DNA of 63,658 nt from Planctomycetota bacterium (lineage in GTDB: Bacteria; Planctomycetota; UBA1135; GCA-002686595), in assembly GCA_029259605.1 (NCBI GenBank), contig JAJDEV010000190.1, positions 1 to 63,658 on the forward strand. Reading direction: 5' to 3'. The stretch's first letter is position 1. Each line of letters begins with the position of its first letter. The notes under the pieces were generated by a model, which was not told where the DNA came from, did not search any database, and was given only the letters and a program-made list of their open reading frames with translations. A program made the position numbers and the translations under genes. Shown in pieces: positions 8,816 to 17,321 of the stretch.

Positions 8816-10245
8816 TTGCCTTCCTCCTCGTCGCTCTTGCTCGCATCGCCGGGTTGTTCGGCGACGCCGCCGGTCGTTCCCTGCGGCTGCGTGCCATCGA
8901 GCAGCTGCTTGTTCCGCACGTCATCGGCGCGCGAGTAGACCTCGTCGCCTTCGACCACGACGTGCTCGACCCACGAGGTGACGGAGAGCGGGTCGCCGCT
9001 GAACAGGACGACGTTGCCGAGCTTGCCGACCTCGAGCGATCCGACTTCGTGGGCGAGCCCGAGGATCTCGGCCGGCACACGCGTGACGGCGTCGAGCGCC
9101 GCGTCGCGCGCCAGGCCGTGTCCGACGGCCATCGCGGCTTGGTACCAGAGCGAGCGCTGCGCGGGGTTCTCGGAGGAGAGCGCGAAGCGCACGCCGGCCG
9201 CGGCCAGCACTTCGGGAACGAAGGTCTCTTCTTCCTCGCCCGTGACCGGGTTGCGTCGCACGTCGACCAGACCGCCTTCGAGGATGACGGGGACGCCCGC
9301 CTCGGCGATGCGGTCAGCGGCGCGCCAGCAGTCCGTGCTGATCACGAGCACCGTGCGGGCCAGGAAACCGTTCTGGCGCGCGAGCTCGAGGGCGTGGGGC
9401 ACGTCGACGGCTCCGGCGCATTGAACGAAGCACGTGCGCTTGCCCTCGACGATGTCGAGCAGCGGCGCCTGCTTCTCGTCGATCGCTCCGCGCGGGATGA
9501 GCTCGAGCCCGTCCACCTTCCAAGCGGTGCCGCCCATTTCGCGTCCCTCGGCCTCTTCGCCCTCGAGCTCGCGTCCCTGGAACAGCGCCTCGCGCTCGGC
9601 GTGGCCGCGCTCGTCGCGCTCCTCCTCGACCAACTCGGCGAGGTACATGCGCAGTTCGTTGAACGCGTCGCGCAGCGCCTGCATCTGCGTCGCGCGCGAC
9701 TTGCCCTGCTTCGGCCCGGTCGACATCTTCAGCCCGAACGACGGACGCACCGTCATCGCGTCGACGGTCATGCCGGTGGGACGAACGATCATGCCCTGCG
9801 CGCCGATCACGCAGTTCGCTCCGTGCTGAACGTTCACGGTTGTCACGCCGTAGCGCAGGCAGTCCTCGAAGTAGAAGGCGACCGGGTCGATCGAGTCCTT
9901 GATGTCGAGGAACGGCGCGACGTCGAGGTTCTCGTTCGCGCGGTCGAGTCCGTTCGATGTGTGCGCTTCGACGAAGCCCGGGAACGCGACGAAATCGGGG
10001 CCACCCACGACCGGCGCGTCCCACGGCTTCTCGACGTCGTCCGCTTTCCCGATCGCGACGATGCGTCCGTTCTCGATGACGATCACGCCGTCTTCGATCG
10101 GGTCACCGGCTTGCGTGATGATCTTCCCGGCTTCGACGACGAGCTTGTCGTCCGTTGCCGATCCGGCGCTGGCGATCGTCGCGCCTGCGGACGCAAGGGT
10201 GAACGCGGCGAGTAGCGGGACAGTCAGGTTCAAGGTTCTCTTCAT
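8812..10245 (-). CDS. exported amidohydrolase-like protein, fourth in array (degenerate)
   Basis: 477 residues beginning with a clear signal peptide (MKRTLNLTVPLLAAFTLASA). Family features: VVEAGKIITQAGD, PGFVEAHTSNG, the final GLAHEVGSLEVGKLGNVVLFSGDPL, then a short Asp/Glu-rich tail. HxH is reduced to HTS, and the strand-8 position reads ALSSENP, with Glu in place of Asp. A Glu/Arg-rich helix follows ELRMYLAEL. The ATGA overlap with the double-domain gene downstream shows one transcript. Extra in-frame codons upstream of the chosen ATG do not look like signal peptide, so I start here. Confidence 0.85.
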   Translation of the reverse strand: MKRTLNLTVPLLAAFTLASAGATIASAGSATDDKLVVEAGKIITQAGDPIEDGVIVIENGRIVAIGKADDVEKPWDAPVVGGPDFVAFPGFVEAHTSNGLDRANENLDVAPFLDIKDSIDPVAFYFEDCLRYGVTTVNVQHGANCVIGAQGMIVRPTGMTVDAMTVRPSFGLKMSTGPKQGKSRATQMQALRDAFNELRMYLAELVEEERDERGHAEREALFQGRELEGEEAEGREMGGTAWKVDGLELIPRGAIDEKQAPLLDIVEGKRTCFVQCAGAVDVPHALELARQNGFLARTVLVISTDCWRAADRIAEAGVPVILEGGLVDVRRNPVTGEEEETFVPEVLAAAGVRFALSSENPAQRSLWYQAAMAVGHGLARDAALDAVTRVPAEILGLAHEVGSLEVGKLGNVVLFSGDPLSVTSWVEHVVVEGDEVYSRADDVRNKQLLDGTQPQGTTGGVAEQPGDASKSDEEEGK

Positions 10246-10289
10246 GTCGAGACGACGCGGAGGCGTGGGGCCTGTGGGAAGGATCTCGC

Positions 10290-11546
10290 TCACTCGGCGG
10301 GACGGGGATCGACGACGAGCTCACCGTTGAGGAGCACGCCGATGATCGCGGACGTGGGTTCGAAGGGCGTGCCGTTCCACAGCACGAGGTCGGCGTCCTT
10401 GCCGACTTCGATGGATCCGACGCGGTCGTCGACACCCATCATCTTGGCGGGGTTGATCGTGACTGCGGCGAGCGCGTCTTCGAACGACATGCCGCCGCGC
10501 ATGGCAAAGCCAGCCTGGTTCGCGATGCGGCTCTCGGGGTCGCTCGATCCGTGACCGGAGAGCGCGACGAGCACGCCGAGCTCTTTCAGCGTTGCGGCCG
10601 ACTCGAGCGCGAGGAAGTAGTTGTCGTTCGCGTAGTCGTCGCGAACGCGTCCGTCCTTCGGCGCGGGCGGCAGCACGACGGCGACGCCGGAGCGGCGCAG
10701 CAGCTCGGGCTCCTTCCAGGCCTCGACGGCGTCGTCGAGGATCATGCGCGGGATGCCGAACTCCTCCTTGAGGTAGATCGCGGTGCGCACGTCCTGGGTC
10801 GCCTGGGTCTTCACGATGATCGGAAGCTCGCCGTCGATCACGCGCAGCGCGACCGCGTTCTGCGCGGCGTCCTCGGACGCGACGTCGAGGCCGAAGCGCT
10901 TCGCGTTGATCGCGTCGTAGAACGACTTGCGGAAGACCCACTCGACGCCCATGCGCGTCGTCGGACGCCGGTAATAGAACGTAGCGGCCGGGCCGAGGCG
11001 CGGCGCTTGGTTGCCGGCCGACGGTTGCGGGCCCAGGCACGCGCGCAGCGCGGCTCCCGAAACGAGCGTGCGCGCCTCGAGCGTCGGCGCACCGCCCGTC
11101 TTCAGGACCGTGCACAGGCCACCGATCACGTTCATGTCGGACGGCGTCGCGAGCGCGGTGGTCACGCCGCTCGCGAGCGCGCGCTTCCATCGATAGGAGA
11201 AGAGGTCGAGCGAGTCGTCGATGGACGACGTGAACGACGCCTCGGTCGACTGCTCGACGGAGTAGGCATCCGTGTCGATGCGCACCGCGAGGTCGACGAA
11301 TCCGGGCGTCACGGCCGCGACCTCGAGCACGTTGCCGGATCCGCCGGGCCCGACCGCGACGATCTTGCCGTCCGCGACGACGACCGTTCCGCCTTCCAGC
11401 ACATCACCCGCTGCGGTGTAGACCGCGTCGGCCGAGATGACCCAGCGACCGTCGTCGTCGTTCGCCATTGCGGTCGTCGGCGCGGCGGCAACGGCCAGCG
11501 CGAGCAACGCGAGCGACGGGCGGCGTGTCTTCGTCAGATTCATCAT
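10290..11546 (-). CDS. exported amidohydrolase-like protein, third in array (degenerate)
   Basis: About 418 residues from an ATG-ATG pair giving a good signal peptide (NLTKTRRPSLALLALAVAAA). It shows AVYTAAGDVLEGGTVVV, PGFVDLAVRID and GVDDRVGSIEVGKDADLVLWNGTPF. HxH is replaced by AVR and no strand-8 Asp is in place (ALSGHGSSDP). It shares RMGVEWVFRKSFYDA- and YLKEEFGIPRMI-type segments with imidazolonepropionase-like proteins of other phyla. An upstream in-frame ATG lies inside the repeat at 11551-11603 and is not preferred. Confidence 0.85.
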   Translation of the reverse strand: MMNLTKTRRPSLALLALAVAAAPTTAMANDDDGRWVISADAVYTAAGDVLEGGTVVVADGKIVAVGPGGSGNVLEVAAVTPGFVDLAVRIDTDAYSVEQSTEASFTSSIDDSLDLFSYRWKRALASGVTTALATPSDMNVIGGLCTVLKTGGAPTLEARTLVSGAALRACLGPQPSAGNQAPRLGPAATFYYRRPTTRMGVEWVFRKSFYDAINAKRFGLDVASEDAAQNAVALRVIDGELPIIVKTQATQDVRTAIYLKEEFGIPRMILDDAVEAWKEPELLRRSGVAVVLPPAPKDGRVRDDYANDNYFLALESAATLKELGVLVALSGHGSSDPESRIANQAGFAMRGGMSFEDALAAVTINPAKMMGVDDRVGSIEVGKDADLVLWNGTPFEPTSAIIGVLLNGELVVDPRPAE

Positions 11547-11550
11547 GGGC

Positions 11551-11602
11551 GAGTCCGGGTTCTTCATGAGGCTTTGCCGAGATCGACGCAGATGCGGGCT
11601 AG
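11551..11602. repeat. short CTAG-type repeat inside the amidohydrolase operon
   Basis: TCCGGGTTCTTCATGAGGC followed by TTTGCCGAGATCGACGCAG and ending GCGGGCTAG. It matches one arm of the repeat at 14895-15100. Its right-hand CTAG (11599-11602) supplies the TAG stop of the second array gene (minus strand). The left tip has decayed (GAGTCCGGG instead of CTAGCCCGG). It fills the gap between the second and third genes of the array. Confidence 0.7.
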
Positions 11603-12816
11603 TCCGCCGACCGATCGGCACTCCACGCGAGGGCTCCATCGACGTACACGGCCTCGACACGGCTCGTGAGGTTGAGCGGATCGCCGCTCCACAGCACGAA
11701 GTCGGCGTCCTTCCCGCGCTCGATCGATCCGACGCGCGCGTCGACACCGGCGATCTCGGCCGCGACGTTCGTCAGCGACTGCAGGACAGCTGTGCGGTCC
11801 GCGCCGCTGCCGACGGCCATCGCCGCAGAGAGGCGGAAGGCCTGGGGATCGTTCTCGGGCGCGTCGAGCGCGAAGCCGACCTTGACGCCGGCGTCCTGGA
11901 GGGCGCGCACGGCGTCGAGCGAGCGGCGCGCATGGCCGGTACGGAACGGGCCGACGACGACGGCGAGGCCGCTCGCGACGATCTGCGGGAGCAGGCCCGG
12001 GTCGCTCGCGAGCGTCGCACCGCGGAGCGCGCCCTGGAGCGCGTGCTTCTGCGCGAAGCCCACCGCACGCGCGACTTCATTTCGACTCCACGCTTCGAAG
12101 AAGACGGGCAGGTCGCCGTGCGCGGCGCGCGCGAGCGGGCGCTCGCTGTTCGCGTCGGCGCCGGCTTCCTCGAACCGCGCACCGAGCGCGCGAACGGCGC
12201 CGCCGTAGCTCGTCGGCGCACGCGTACCGCGCCGTCCGACGTAGGTGACCTCGGGTCCACCCTCGTCCATGCTCGTTCCGTTCGCGTCGACAGAACCGAA
12301 GATGAAGCGCGGTCGCGGCGCGGAGTAGCCCAACGCCTGGGCCGAGAACGAGAGCGCGAGGTGTGCTTCCCGCGCGACGATCGCGCCACCCGCGGTCTTC
12401 ACGACGGCGGTGACGCCGCCGGCGACGTTGATGTCCGCGGGCGTGAGGACGACGGATGTGATCCCCGCGGCGAGCGCCTTGTCGAAGTCCGAGTGACTCG
12501 GATCGAACGCGTACACGAGGCGCGCGTCCGAAAGGAACGGCCGCGTGACGTCGACCGTCTCGCTCGCGCCACCACTGCGCGTTTGACAGGCGATCAGGCC
12601 GGCGGTGAGCACGCCGTCGTGCTCGAGCGTCGGAAGGTTCGGATCGGCATCGCCGGCTCCGACGCGCGTGATCTTCCCGTCGGTAACGACGACGACTCCG
12701 TCAGCGATCCTCGATCCGTCGGCGAGGACGACCTCCTTCGCCTTGATCTGAAACGCGTCGCCGTCGAGGCCGACGGGCGATGCTGCGAGCGCGACCCAAC
12801 TCAGGAAAGCAAACAT
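11599..12816 (-). CDS. exported amidohydrolase-like protein, second in array (degenerate)
   Basis: 405 residues with a short hydrophobic N-terminus (FAFLSWVALAASPVG). It has the amidohydrolase N-terminal sandwich (IKAKEVVLADGSRIADGVVVV) and ends GVDARVGSIERGKDADFVLWSGDPL. The strand-1 motif is QTR in AGLIACQTRSG, so HxH is absent. Asp is kept in FALDAPENDP on strand 8. Its TAG stop is the end of the repeat at 11551-11602. It starts 12 nt after the stop of the first gene of the array. Confidence 0.85.
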   Translation of the reverse strand: MFAFLSWVALAASPVGLDGDAFQIKAKEVVLADGSRIADGVVVVTDGKITRVGAGDADPNLPTLEHDGVLTAGLIACQTRSGGASETVDVTRPFLSDARLVYAFDPSHSDFDKALAAGITSVVLTPADINVAGGVTAVVKTAGGAIVAREAHLALSFSAQALGYSAPRPRFIFGSVDANGTSMDEGGPEVTYVGRRGTRAPTSYGGAVRALGARFEEAGADANSERPLARAAHGDLPVFFEAWSRNEVARAVGFAQKHALQGALRGATLASDPGLLPQIVASGLAVVVGPFRTGHARRSLDAVRALQDAGVKVGFALDAPENDPQAFRLSAAMAVGSGADRTAVLQSLTNVAAEIAGVDARVGSIERGKDADFVLWSGDPLNLTSRVEAVYVDGALAWSADRSAD

Positions 12817-12828
12817 GGGAATCTCCGG

Positions 12829-14178
12829 CTACTCGACTACGCGGCCGCGCGAAAGAACGAATTGAAGCGTCGACGTGGTGTCGAGCGGGTCTCCATCGAA
12901 AACGAGCACGTCGCCATCGCGGCCGCGCTCGACACTGCCAACACGATCGGCGACGTCGAACGCGCGCGCCGGGCCGAGCGTGATCGCGTGCAGCGCCGCG
13001 TCGCGATCCAGGCCGTGGCTGACCGCGAGCGCGGCCAGGTAGCGCAGATCGCGCGCGTGCGGCCCGCCTCCGCTGCCGAGCAGGACTTCGACGCCCTCGT
13101 CCGCGAGCCGGCCGGCGAGGCCCAGGTCGAAGCCGTCGTACTCGTCGCGTCCGCTCGCTTCGGGCGCCGGCCAGATCATGACCGGAACGTGGCGTTCCAC
13201 GAGCGCTTCGGCCATGTGCTCCGACTGCGTCGCGCCGGCGAGCACGAGACGCAGGCGGCTCAGGTCCTCGGTGCGCTCGAGCAGGTTGCGGATCTCGGGC
13301 ACGCGATGCGCCTCGACGACGAGCGGGAGCTCTCCGTCCGCCACGCGACCGAGGAGTTCGATCGTCGGGTCGTAGCGCGGCTTCTTCGGCTTCTTGTCTT
13401 CCTTGTACTTCTTGTCCTTGTGCTCCTTGCCCTTCTCCTCCGCGTCGGCCACGTCCTTGTCGCGCTTCTTCTTGGCCTTCTTGAAGTCGTCCTCGAGCTC
13501 CTTGGTCTTCTCGTCGATCGCCTTCTGCCAGTCGGCGAGCTCCTGCTCGTACTTGGCGAGCGCGTCGCGATAGGCGGCGCCCTTCTCGACCTGGCCGACG
13601 AGGCGCTCGACCTCCGCGACGCGATCGAAGACGTCGTTCACGCGGCCGTGCCGCGTCACGCCGATCGAAGTCGCGAGGCAGGCGTCCTCGATCAAGATGA
13701 CCGAGTCCGTTCCGGGATCGTTCTGGACGACCGCGCCGATGCCGCCGATGAACGACGAGCTGCCGGCCTGGGCGCGCACGGCGGTCACTCCCCCCGCGAG
13801 CGCCTCGCTGCGCTGGTCCGGGCGGCTGAACGGGTCGAGTGCGTCGACCGTGCGGCTGCCGGGCTCGAGGTTCTGGTTGTCCACGCTCCCGGCATCCACC
13901 TGGAGCGACGACCACGGATCGACGAAGCCGGCGCAGACCACGCCTCCTTTCAGGATGCGCGCGTTGTCAGGGGCTTCCACGTCGGCGCCCACCGCGACGA
14001 TGATCCCGTCCTCGATCAGGACGGCGGCGTTCTCGAGCTCCACGCCCGGGCGCACGATGACGCGCTCGGCCTGGATCCAAACGACGTTGGAATCGTTGCC
14101 GTCGCTGGTCCTCGCGCTCGCTTCGTCACAGACGGTGGGCAACGTGAGGACGGAGAGCAGGGTCCAGGTCGCAAGCAT
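12829..14178 (-). CDS. exported amidohydrolase-like protein, first in array (degenerate)
   Basis: 449 residues with a signal peptide (LATWTLLSVLTLPTV). It shows WIQAERVIVRPGVELENAAVLIEDG in pieces, AGFVDPWSSLQ at the HxH position (WSS, ligands lost), and the end DVADRVGSVERGRDGDVLVFDGDPL. Residues about 195-265 form a Lys/Glu/Asp-rich helical insertion starting at VFDRVAEVERLVGQVEK, equivalent to inserts in the fifth and seventh genes. The following DPTIELLGRVADGELPLVVEAHR matches the known family segment in which the barrel resumes. As the promoter-proximal gene it probably sets expression of the whole array. Confidence 0.85.
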   Translation of the reverse strand: MLATWTLLSVLTLPTVCDEASARTSDGNDSNVVWIQAERVIVRPGVELENAAVLIEDGIIVAVGADVEAPDNARILKGGVVCAGFVDPWSSLQVDAGSVDNQNLEPGSRTVDALDPFSRPDQRSEALAGGVTAVRAQAGSSSFIGGIGAVVQNDPGTDSVILIEDACLATSIGVTRHGRVNDVFDRVAEVERLVGQVEKGAAYRDALAKYEQELADWQKAIDEKTKELEDDFKKAKKKRDKDVADAEEKGKEHKDKKYKEDKKPKKPRYDPTIELLGRVADGELPLVVEAHRVPEIRNLLERTEDLSRLRLVLAGATQSEHMAEALVERHVPVMIWPAPEASGRDEYDGFDLGLAGRLADEGVEVLLGSGGGPHARDLRYLAALAVSHGLDRDAALHAITLGPARAFDVADRVGSVERGRDGDVLVFDGDPLDTTSTLQFVLSRGRVVE

Positions 14179-14412
14179 AGGGTCCCTCTCGGGGGTTTCG
14201 GACGCACGGCCCGGCCGGGTGGAACGGCACGGATCGCCCCCTCTCCAAACCGGTCAGCGTGGGGCAAACATCCGGTTCGCGAAGCGCGGAGGGGGCTCGA
14301 ACGGATCGAATGATAGGGGACGTGGGGAGCGTCCCGCCAGCATGCCCCGTGTTCGGGTTTTGGCGAGTTGGGGCGTTCGGTCGCTCGGCGGCGGAGCGCT
14401 GTTGCCTGTTCT

Positions 14413-14898
14413 ATGGCGGCCTCGGAGGATGCGAACCGCCACCTCCTGCTGGATCCCAAGTACTGGATCCCCCGACTCCGGCTTCTCGAGAGCGAACCCT
14501 GCCGGTTGATCCAAGTCCGCCGCGAAGACCTTCGACGGCCCGGGACCGAGGTGGTGGAACTTCGGTGGAAAGCGCACGACGGGATCCGGATGACGGCCCT
14601 GCTCGCGCGCTCTTCGTTCCACCGGGCGGATCAGCCGGTCCAGATCCGGCTCTGCGGCGACCTCGAAACCTGCGCGATCGACTGGAAAGCGGTCGAAACC
14701 GGCTCCTGCGACGTCGTCTTCCCCCCTCCGCCGAACCGGCGCCTCGTCGATCGCGTCCTCGACGTCCTGCGCCTCGCCTCGACGGTCTCCCAGGTCGATT
14801 CGGTCGCCGCCGAGACCGTTCTTTTTTGGAGCGGGTGCCAGACGCCACCGGACGAATTCGTGATCGCGGACATGGTCCGCGAGTGCGGCTGGATCTAG
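14413..14898 (+). CDS. hypothetical protein
   Basis: 161 residues from MAASEDANRHLLL. I do not recognise it. It looks like a real globular soluble protein, with mixed hydrophobic and charged residues such as KYWIPRLRLLESEP, VVELRWKAHDGIRMTALLARS and VDRVLDVLRLASTV. No signal peptide or membrane segment is seen. It is transcribed away from the amidohydrolase array, separated by about 235 nt. Its TAG stop is the first CTAG of the repeat that follows. Confidence 0.6.
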   Translation: MAASEDANRHLLLDPKYWIPRLRLLESEPCRLIQVRREDLRRPGTEVVELRWKAHDGIRMTALLARSSFHRADQPVQIRLCGDLETCAIDWKAVETGSCDVVFPPPPNRRLVDRVLDVLRLASTVSQVDSVAAETVLFWSGCQTPPDEFVIADMVRECGWI

Positions 14899-15100
14899 CC
14901 CGGGTTCTTCATGTGGCTTTGCCGAGATCGATGCGGATGCGCGCCGGATCGGCGCTTCGTGACCGATGCGCGTGGAGGCGACCTGGACGGGTCGTCGAAC
15001 CCGGTGAGAGAGGGAGGTGCTGATCTGGCGCGCATCTGCGTCGATCTCGGCGAAGCGTCATGCAGGATCCGAGCGAGCAGCCCCCGGAACTCCGATCTAG
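14895..15100. repeat. long inverted-arm CTAG repeat
   Basis: Bounded by CTAG at 14895-14898, which supplies the stop of the hypothetical gene, and at 15097-15100. The two ends are inverted, imperfect copies of a ~45-nt arm (CCCGGGTTCTTCATG, TTTGCCGAGATCGATGCGG, ATGCGCGCC on the left; the complement of GGCGCGCATCTGCGTCGATC and TCGGCGAAG on the right). It is the full-length relative of the short copies at 11551 and 35538. Confidence 0.75.
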
Positions 15101-15140
15101 AAAGCAGCCCGCGGCGACGACGCCGCGGGCTGCTTTCTAG
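15097..15140. terminator. perfect 20-bp stem hairpin terminator
   Basis: Two perfectly complementary 20-nt arms (from CTAGAAAGCAGCC to GGCTGCTTTCTAG) enclose the loop ACGA. It lies just downstream of the di-heme cytochrome gene (minus strand) and directly at the end of the repeat. It also begins and ends with CTAG. The T-rich flank TTTCTAG is weak, so it may act as a bidirectional transcript end or stabilising hairpin. Confidence 0.65.
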
Positions 15141-15163
15141 TTCCATGACTCCGAACGAAATGC

Positions 15164-16561
15164 CTACTGGCGGACGGGCTGAGAAATGTCCGCCGCGGGG
15201 TCGGTCGGCGTCCGGAGCGAGCCGAGGAACGCGAGCAGCCGCACCCGGTCGATCGCGCTGAGTCCGCCGAAGTACGCCGCCGCCGCCGCGCCCTCGCCAC
15301 CGTGCATCGAGATCGCTTCGTCGAGCGTCAGAGCGCGACCATCGTGGAGATAGGGCGCGGTGTCGGAGATGCCCCACAGGCGCGGCGTGATGAAGAACGG
15401 GTCGAGCGCGCTGCCCGTGTTCTCGGCCAGACCGGAGCCCATGTCGTGGCGCTTCAGATCCGAGAACATCGGCACACGGATGCCGCCGTTCGGCGACTTC
15501 CTGAAGCCCGCCGGACCGTTTGCGAGGTCGAACGAGTAGTAGATGTTCTGGGTCGGGTCCGTCTCGATCTCGGGAAAGGCGAGGTCGAGCGTCCTCGTCT
15601 GGGTCCCCAGTTCGGGCACGTGGCACGCGGCGCACCCCGCATCGAAGAACACCTGTCGGCCGCGCTTCACCTGGTTGCGGCGTGACCCCACTTCAACCGG
15701 CCGGTCGAGGTTCGTGTTGAAGATGTGAAGCGCCGAGAGCTCACCGACGAGGATCTCGTCGACGACACCGTCGCCGTCGCCGTCGACGCCGCTCCCGACG
15801 ACCTCGACGGGCTGCATCCCCATGTGGAACTGGAGCGCGCCGACGTCGAACGCGCGCACCGAGATGAACTCGCCCTTGCGCCCGAACGGACGCACGACCA
15901 GGTCATGCTCGATGCCCTCGACCGCCGACGTGTCGAACGTCTGCGTGTTGTCGTCGTAGACGATCGAGCCGAAGCTGACGCCCTTCGACACGAGCGCGAC
16001 GGAGACACCGGGGTTCGCCTGCGCCTGCGCCTTGAGCACCTGCAAGTCGGTGGTCATCTCCTTGCCGACGAGCTCCACGCCTCCCGAACCGAAAAGGAAC
16101 GGCGGATTGATCAGGCGTCCGACGACTTCGGCCACACCGCTCGCGTCCGCGTCGACGATGTCGATGCTCGTGACTCCGGCAAACGCAGAGCCGCCGATCC
16201 CGGCCACGCCTCCGATACCGAGCGTCGCGGGAATTGTCGCGTTGCTCACGATCGAGTGGCACTCGAGGCAGGTCTGCGTGTCGAGTCCGTTCACGCGCAA
16301 CCAGGTTCCGTTCGTCGTCGGCCGGCCGCCGGGCGACACGGTGTCGAGCGGATCCACGACGCCGTCGCCATGTCCGTCCAAGTGATTGAAGGGCGAGGTG
16401 AAGATCTCGAGTCCGCGCCTTCGAATGTCCCTCAGGGACAGCGCGCCTCCCGTGATCGCGGCTTGGGTGATGCGGTTCGGGCCGAGCGCAGGGCCGTTGA
16501 TCTGCGCGGTCGCTTCCGATGTGCCAAAGCCGAGCGCGAGCAACCAAACGATTCGCTTCAT
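15164..16561 (-). CDS. exported di-heme cytochrome c peroxidase-like oxidoreductase
   Basis: 465 residues with a signal peptide (KRIVWLLALGFGTSEATAQ). It has two CxxCH haem sites: CLECHS in the N-terminal part and CAACHV in the C-terminal part, followed by RLWGISDTAPYLHDGRALTL, the conserved end of the di-haem oxidoreductase / MauG-CcpA superfamily. Two Ca-binding-like loops, DGHGDGVVDPLD and DGDGDGVVDEI, are inserted. It probably acts in the periplasm in electron transfer or peroxide reduction. The ATG is preceded by a clear AGGAGAG ribosome-binding site. Transcription ends at the strong hairpin at 15097. Confidence 0.85.
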   Translation of the reverse strand: MKRIVWLLALGFGTSEATAQINGPALGPNRITQAAITGGALSLRDIRRRGLEIFTSPFNHLDGHGDGVVDPLDTVSPGGRPTTNGTWLRVNGLDTQTCLECHSIVSNATIPATLGIGGVAGIGGSAFAGVTSIDIVDADASGVAEVVGRLINPPFLFGSGGVELVGKEMTTDLQVLKAQAQANPGVSVALVSKGVSFGSIVYDDNTQTFDTSAVEGIEHDLVVRPFGRKGEFISVRAFDVGALQFHMGMQPVEVVGSGVDGDGDGVVDEILVGELSALHIFNTNLDRPVEVGSRRNQVKRGRQVFFDAGCAACHVPELGTQTRTLDLAFPEIETDPTQNIYYSFDLANGPAGFRKSPNGGIRVPMFSDLKRHDMGSGLAENTGSALDPFFITPRLWGISDTAPYLHDGRALTLDEAISMHGGEGAAAAAYFGGLSAIDRVRLLAFLGSLRTPTDPAADISQPVRQ

Positions 16562-16574
16562 GACTGTCTCTCCT

Positions 16575-16594
16575 GATCGAGCGTTCGCTCGATC
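16575..16594. promoter_or_regulatory. 20-bp perfect palindrome upstream of the cytochrome RBS
   Basis: GATCGAGCG-TT-CGCTCGATC lies one base from the AGGAGAG ribosome-binding site of the di-heme cytochrome gene. In RNA it would form a 9-bp stem next to the RBS; in DNA it could be an operator. Confidence 0.45.
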
Positions 16595-16765
16595 GTGCTC
16601 CTTCCGGTGAGGGGGGGGCGGGTGCGGGGGTTGGGTGATCGCGACGTCTGACGTCAGGCGTCGCGGCGGGATCCGATTCTAGGAACGCTGCGCAGAATCG
16701 GGGGAGCGAGTCGGAAACTTCGCCGCTGGACGAACGCGCGTCCGATCTGCACTCTGTTCAAAGGC

Positions 16766-17311
16766 ATGCGCATCGCTGGCTCGTCGTTCGTTTCGTTGCT
16801 TGTTGCGACATCCATGGGCGCCTCCGTCGCGACTTCGATCGGTTGCGTTTCGGCGAACGGCGGCGCGCACGATCCGCTCGCGTTCGATTCGAACGGGCAC
16901 GACTCGCTCACCGCGATCGACTCGCTCGCGTGGCTCGCCGGATCCTGGGCGGACGCAGGCGAAGACTGGCGCTGGGAAGAGCATTGGATGGCGCCGGGCG
17001 GTGGAACGATGATCGGAATGTCCCGCATGGTTCAGCGCGGCGCGACATCGTTCACCGAGGGCCTGCGTCTCGAGCAACGCGCCGACGGGATCTACTACAT
17101 CGTTCGACCTTCCGAACAGACCACGAGCGAGTACCGGCTCGTCGAACACGCCGGTCGGCAGGCGGTCTTCGTCAGCGCGTCGAATCGAACGCCGCACACA
17201 CTCGGTTACCGACTGTTACCGAACGGCGGACTGATGGCATGGACGGAGAACGAGCAGGGCGGGCGCGAGTGGAAGGAGTTCTTCCCGATGCGTCCCGACT
17301 CCCTGCGCTGA
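16766..17311 (+). CDS. DUF6265 domain lipoprotein
   Basis: 181 residues with a signal peptide ending TSIGC, a possible lipobox. The domain starts with IDSLAWLAGSWA, then EEHWMAPGGGTMIGMSR and YRLLPNGGLMAWTE. The LAWLAGSW and EEHWMxPxGGTMxGMSR motifs are diagnostic of DUF6265. The fold is probably a lipocalin-like barrel of unknown ligand. It is divergent from the di-heme cytochrome gene and convergent with the PNP gene, 10 nt away. Confidence 0.8.
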   Translation: MRIAGSSFVSLLVATSMGASVATSIGCVSANGGAHDPLAFDSNGHDSLTAIDSLAWLAGSWADAGEDWRWEEHWMAPGGGTMIGMSRMVQRGATSFTEGLRLEQRADGIYYIVRPSEQTTSEYRLVEHAGRQAVFVSASNRTPHTLGYRLLPNGGLMAWTENEQGGREWKEFFPMRPDSLR

Positions 17312-17321
17312 CAGCTCGTCG

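Noticed and set aside
6527..8938. An 803-codon plus-strand open frame opposite the double amidohydrolase
   Set aside because: Same artefact; no signal peptide, domain or plausible start, and the minus-strand gene has clear motifs.
11437..14313. A 958-codon plus-strand open frame across the first array genes
   Set aside because: It is antisense to three well-supported amidohydrolase genes and is Arg/Asp/Glu/Val-rich without any domain, a usual artefact of high-GC DNA.
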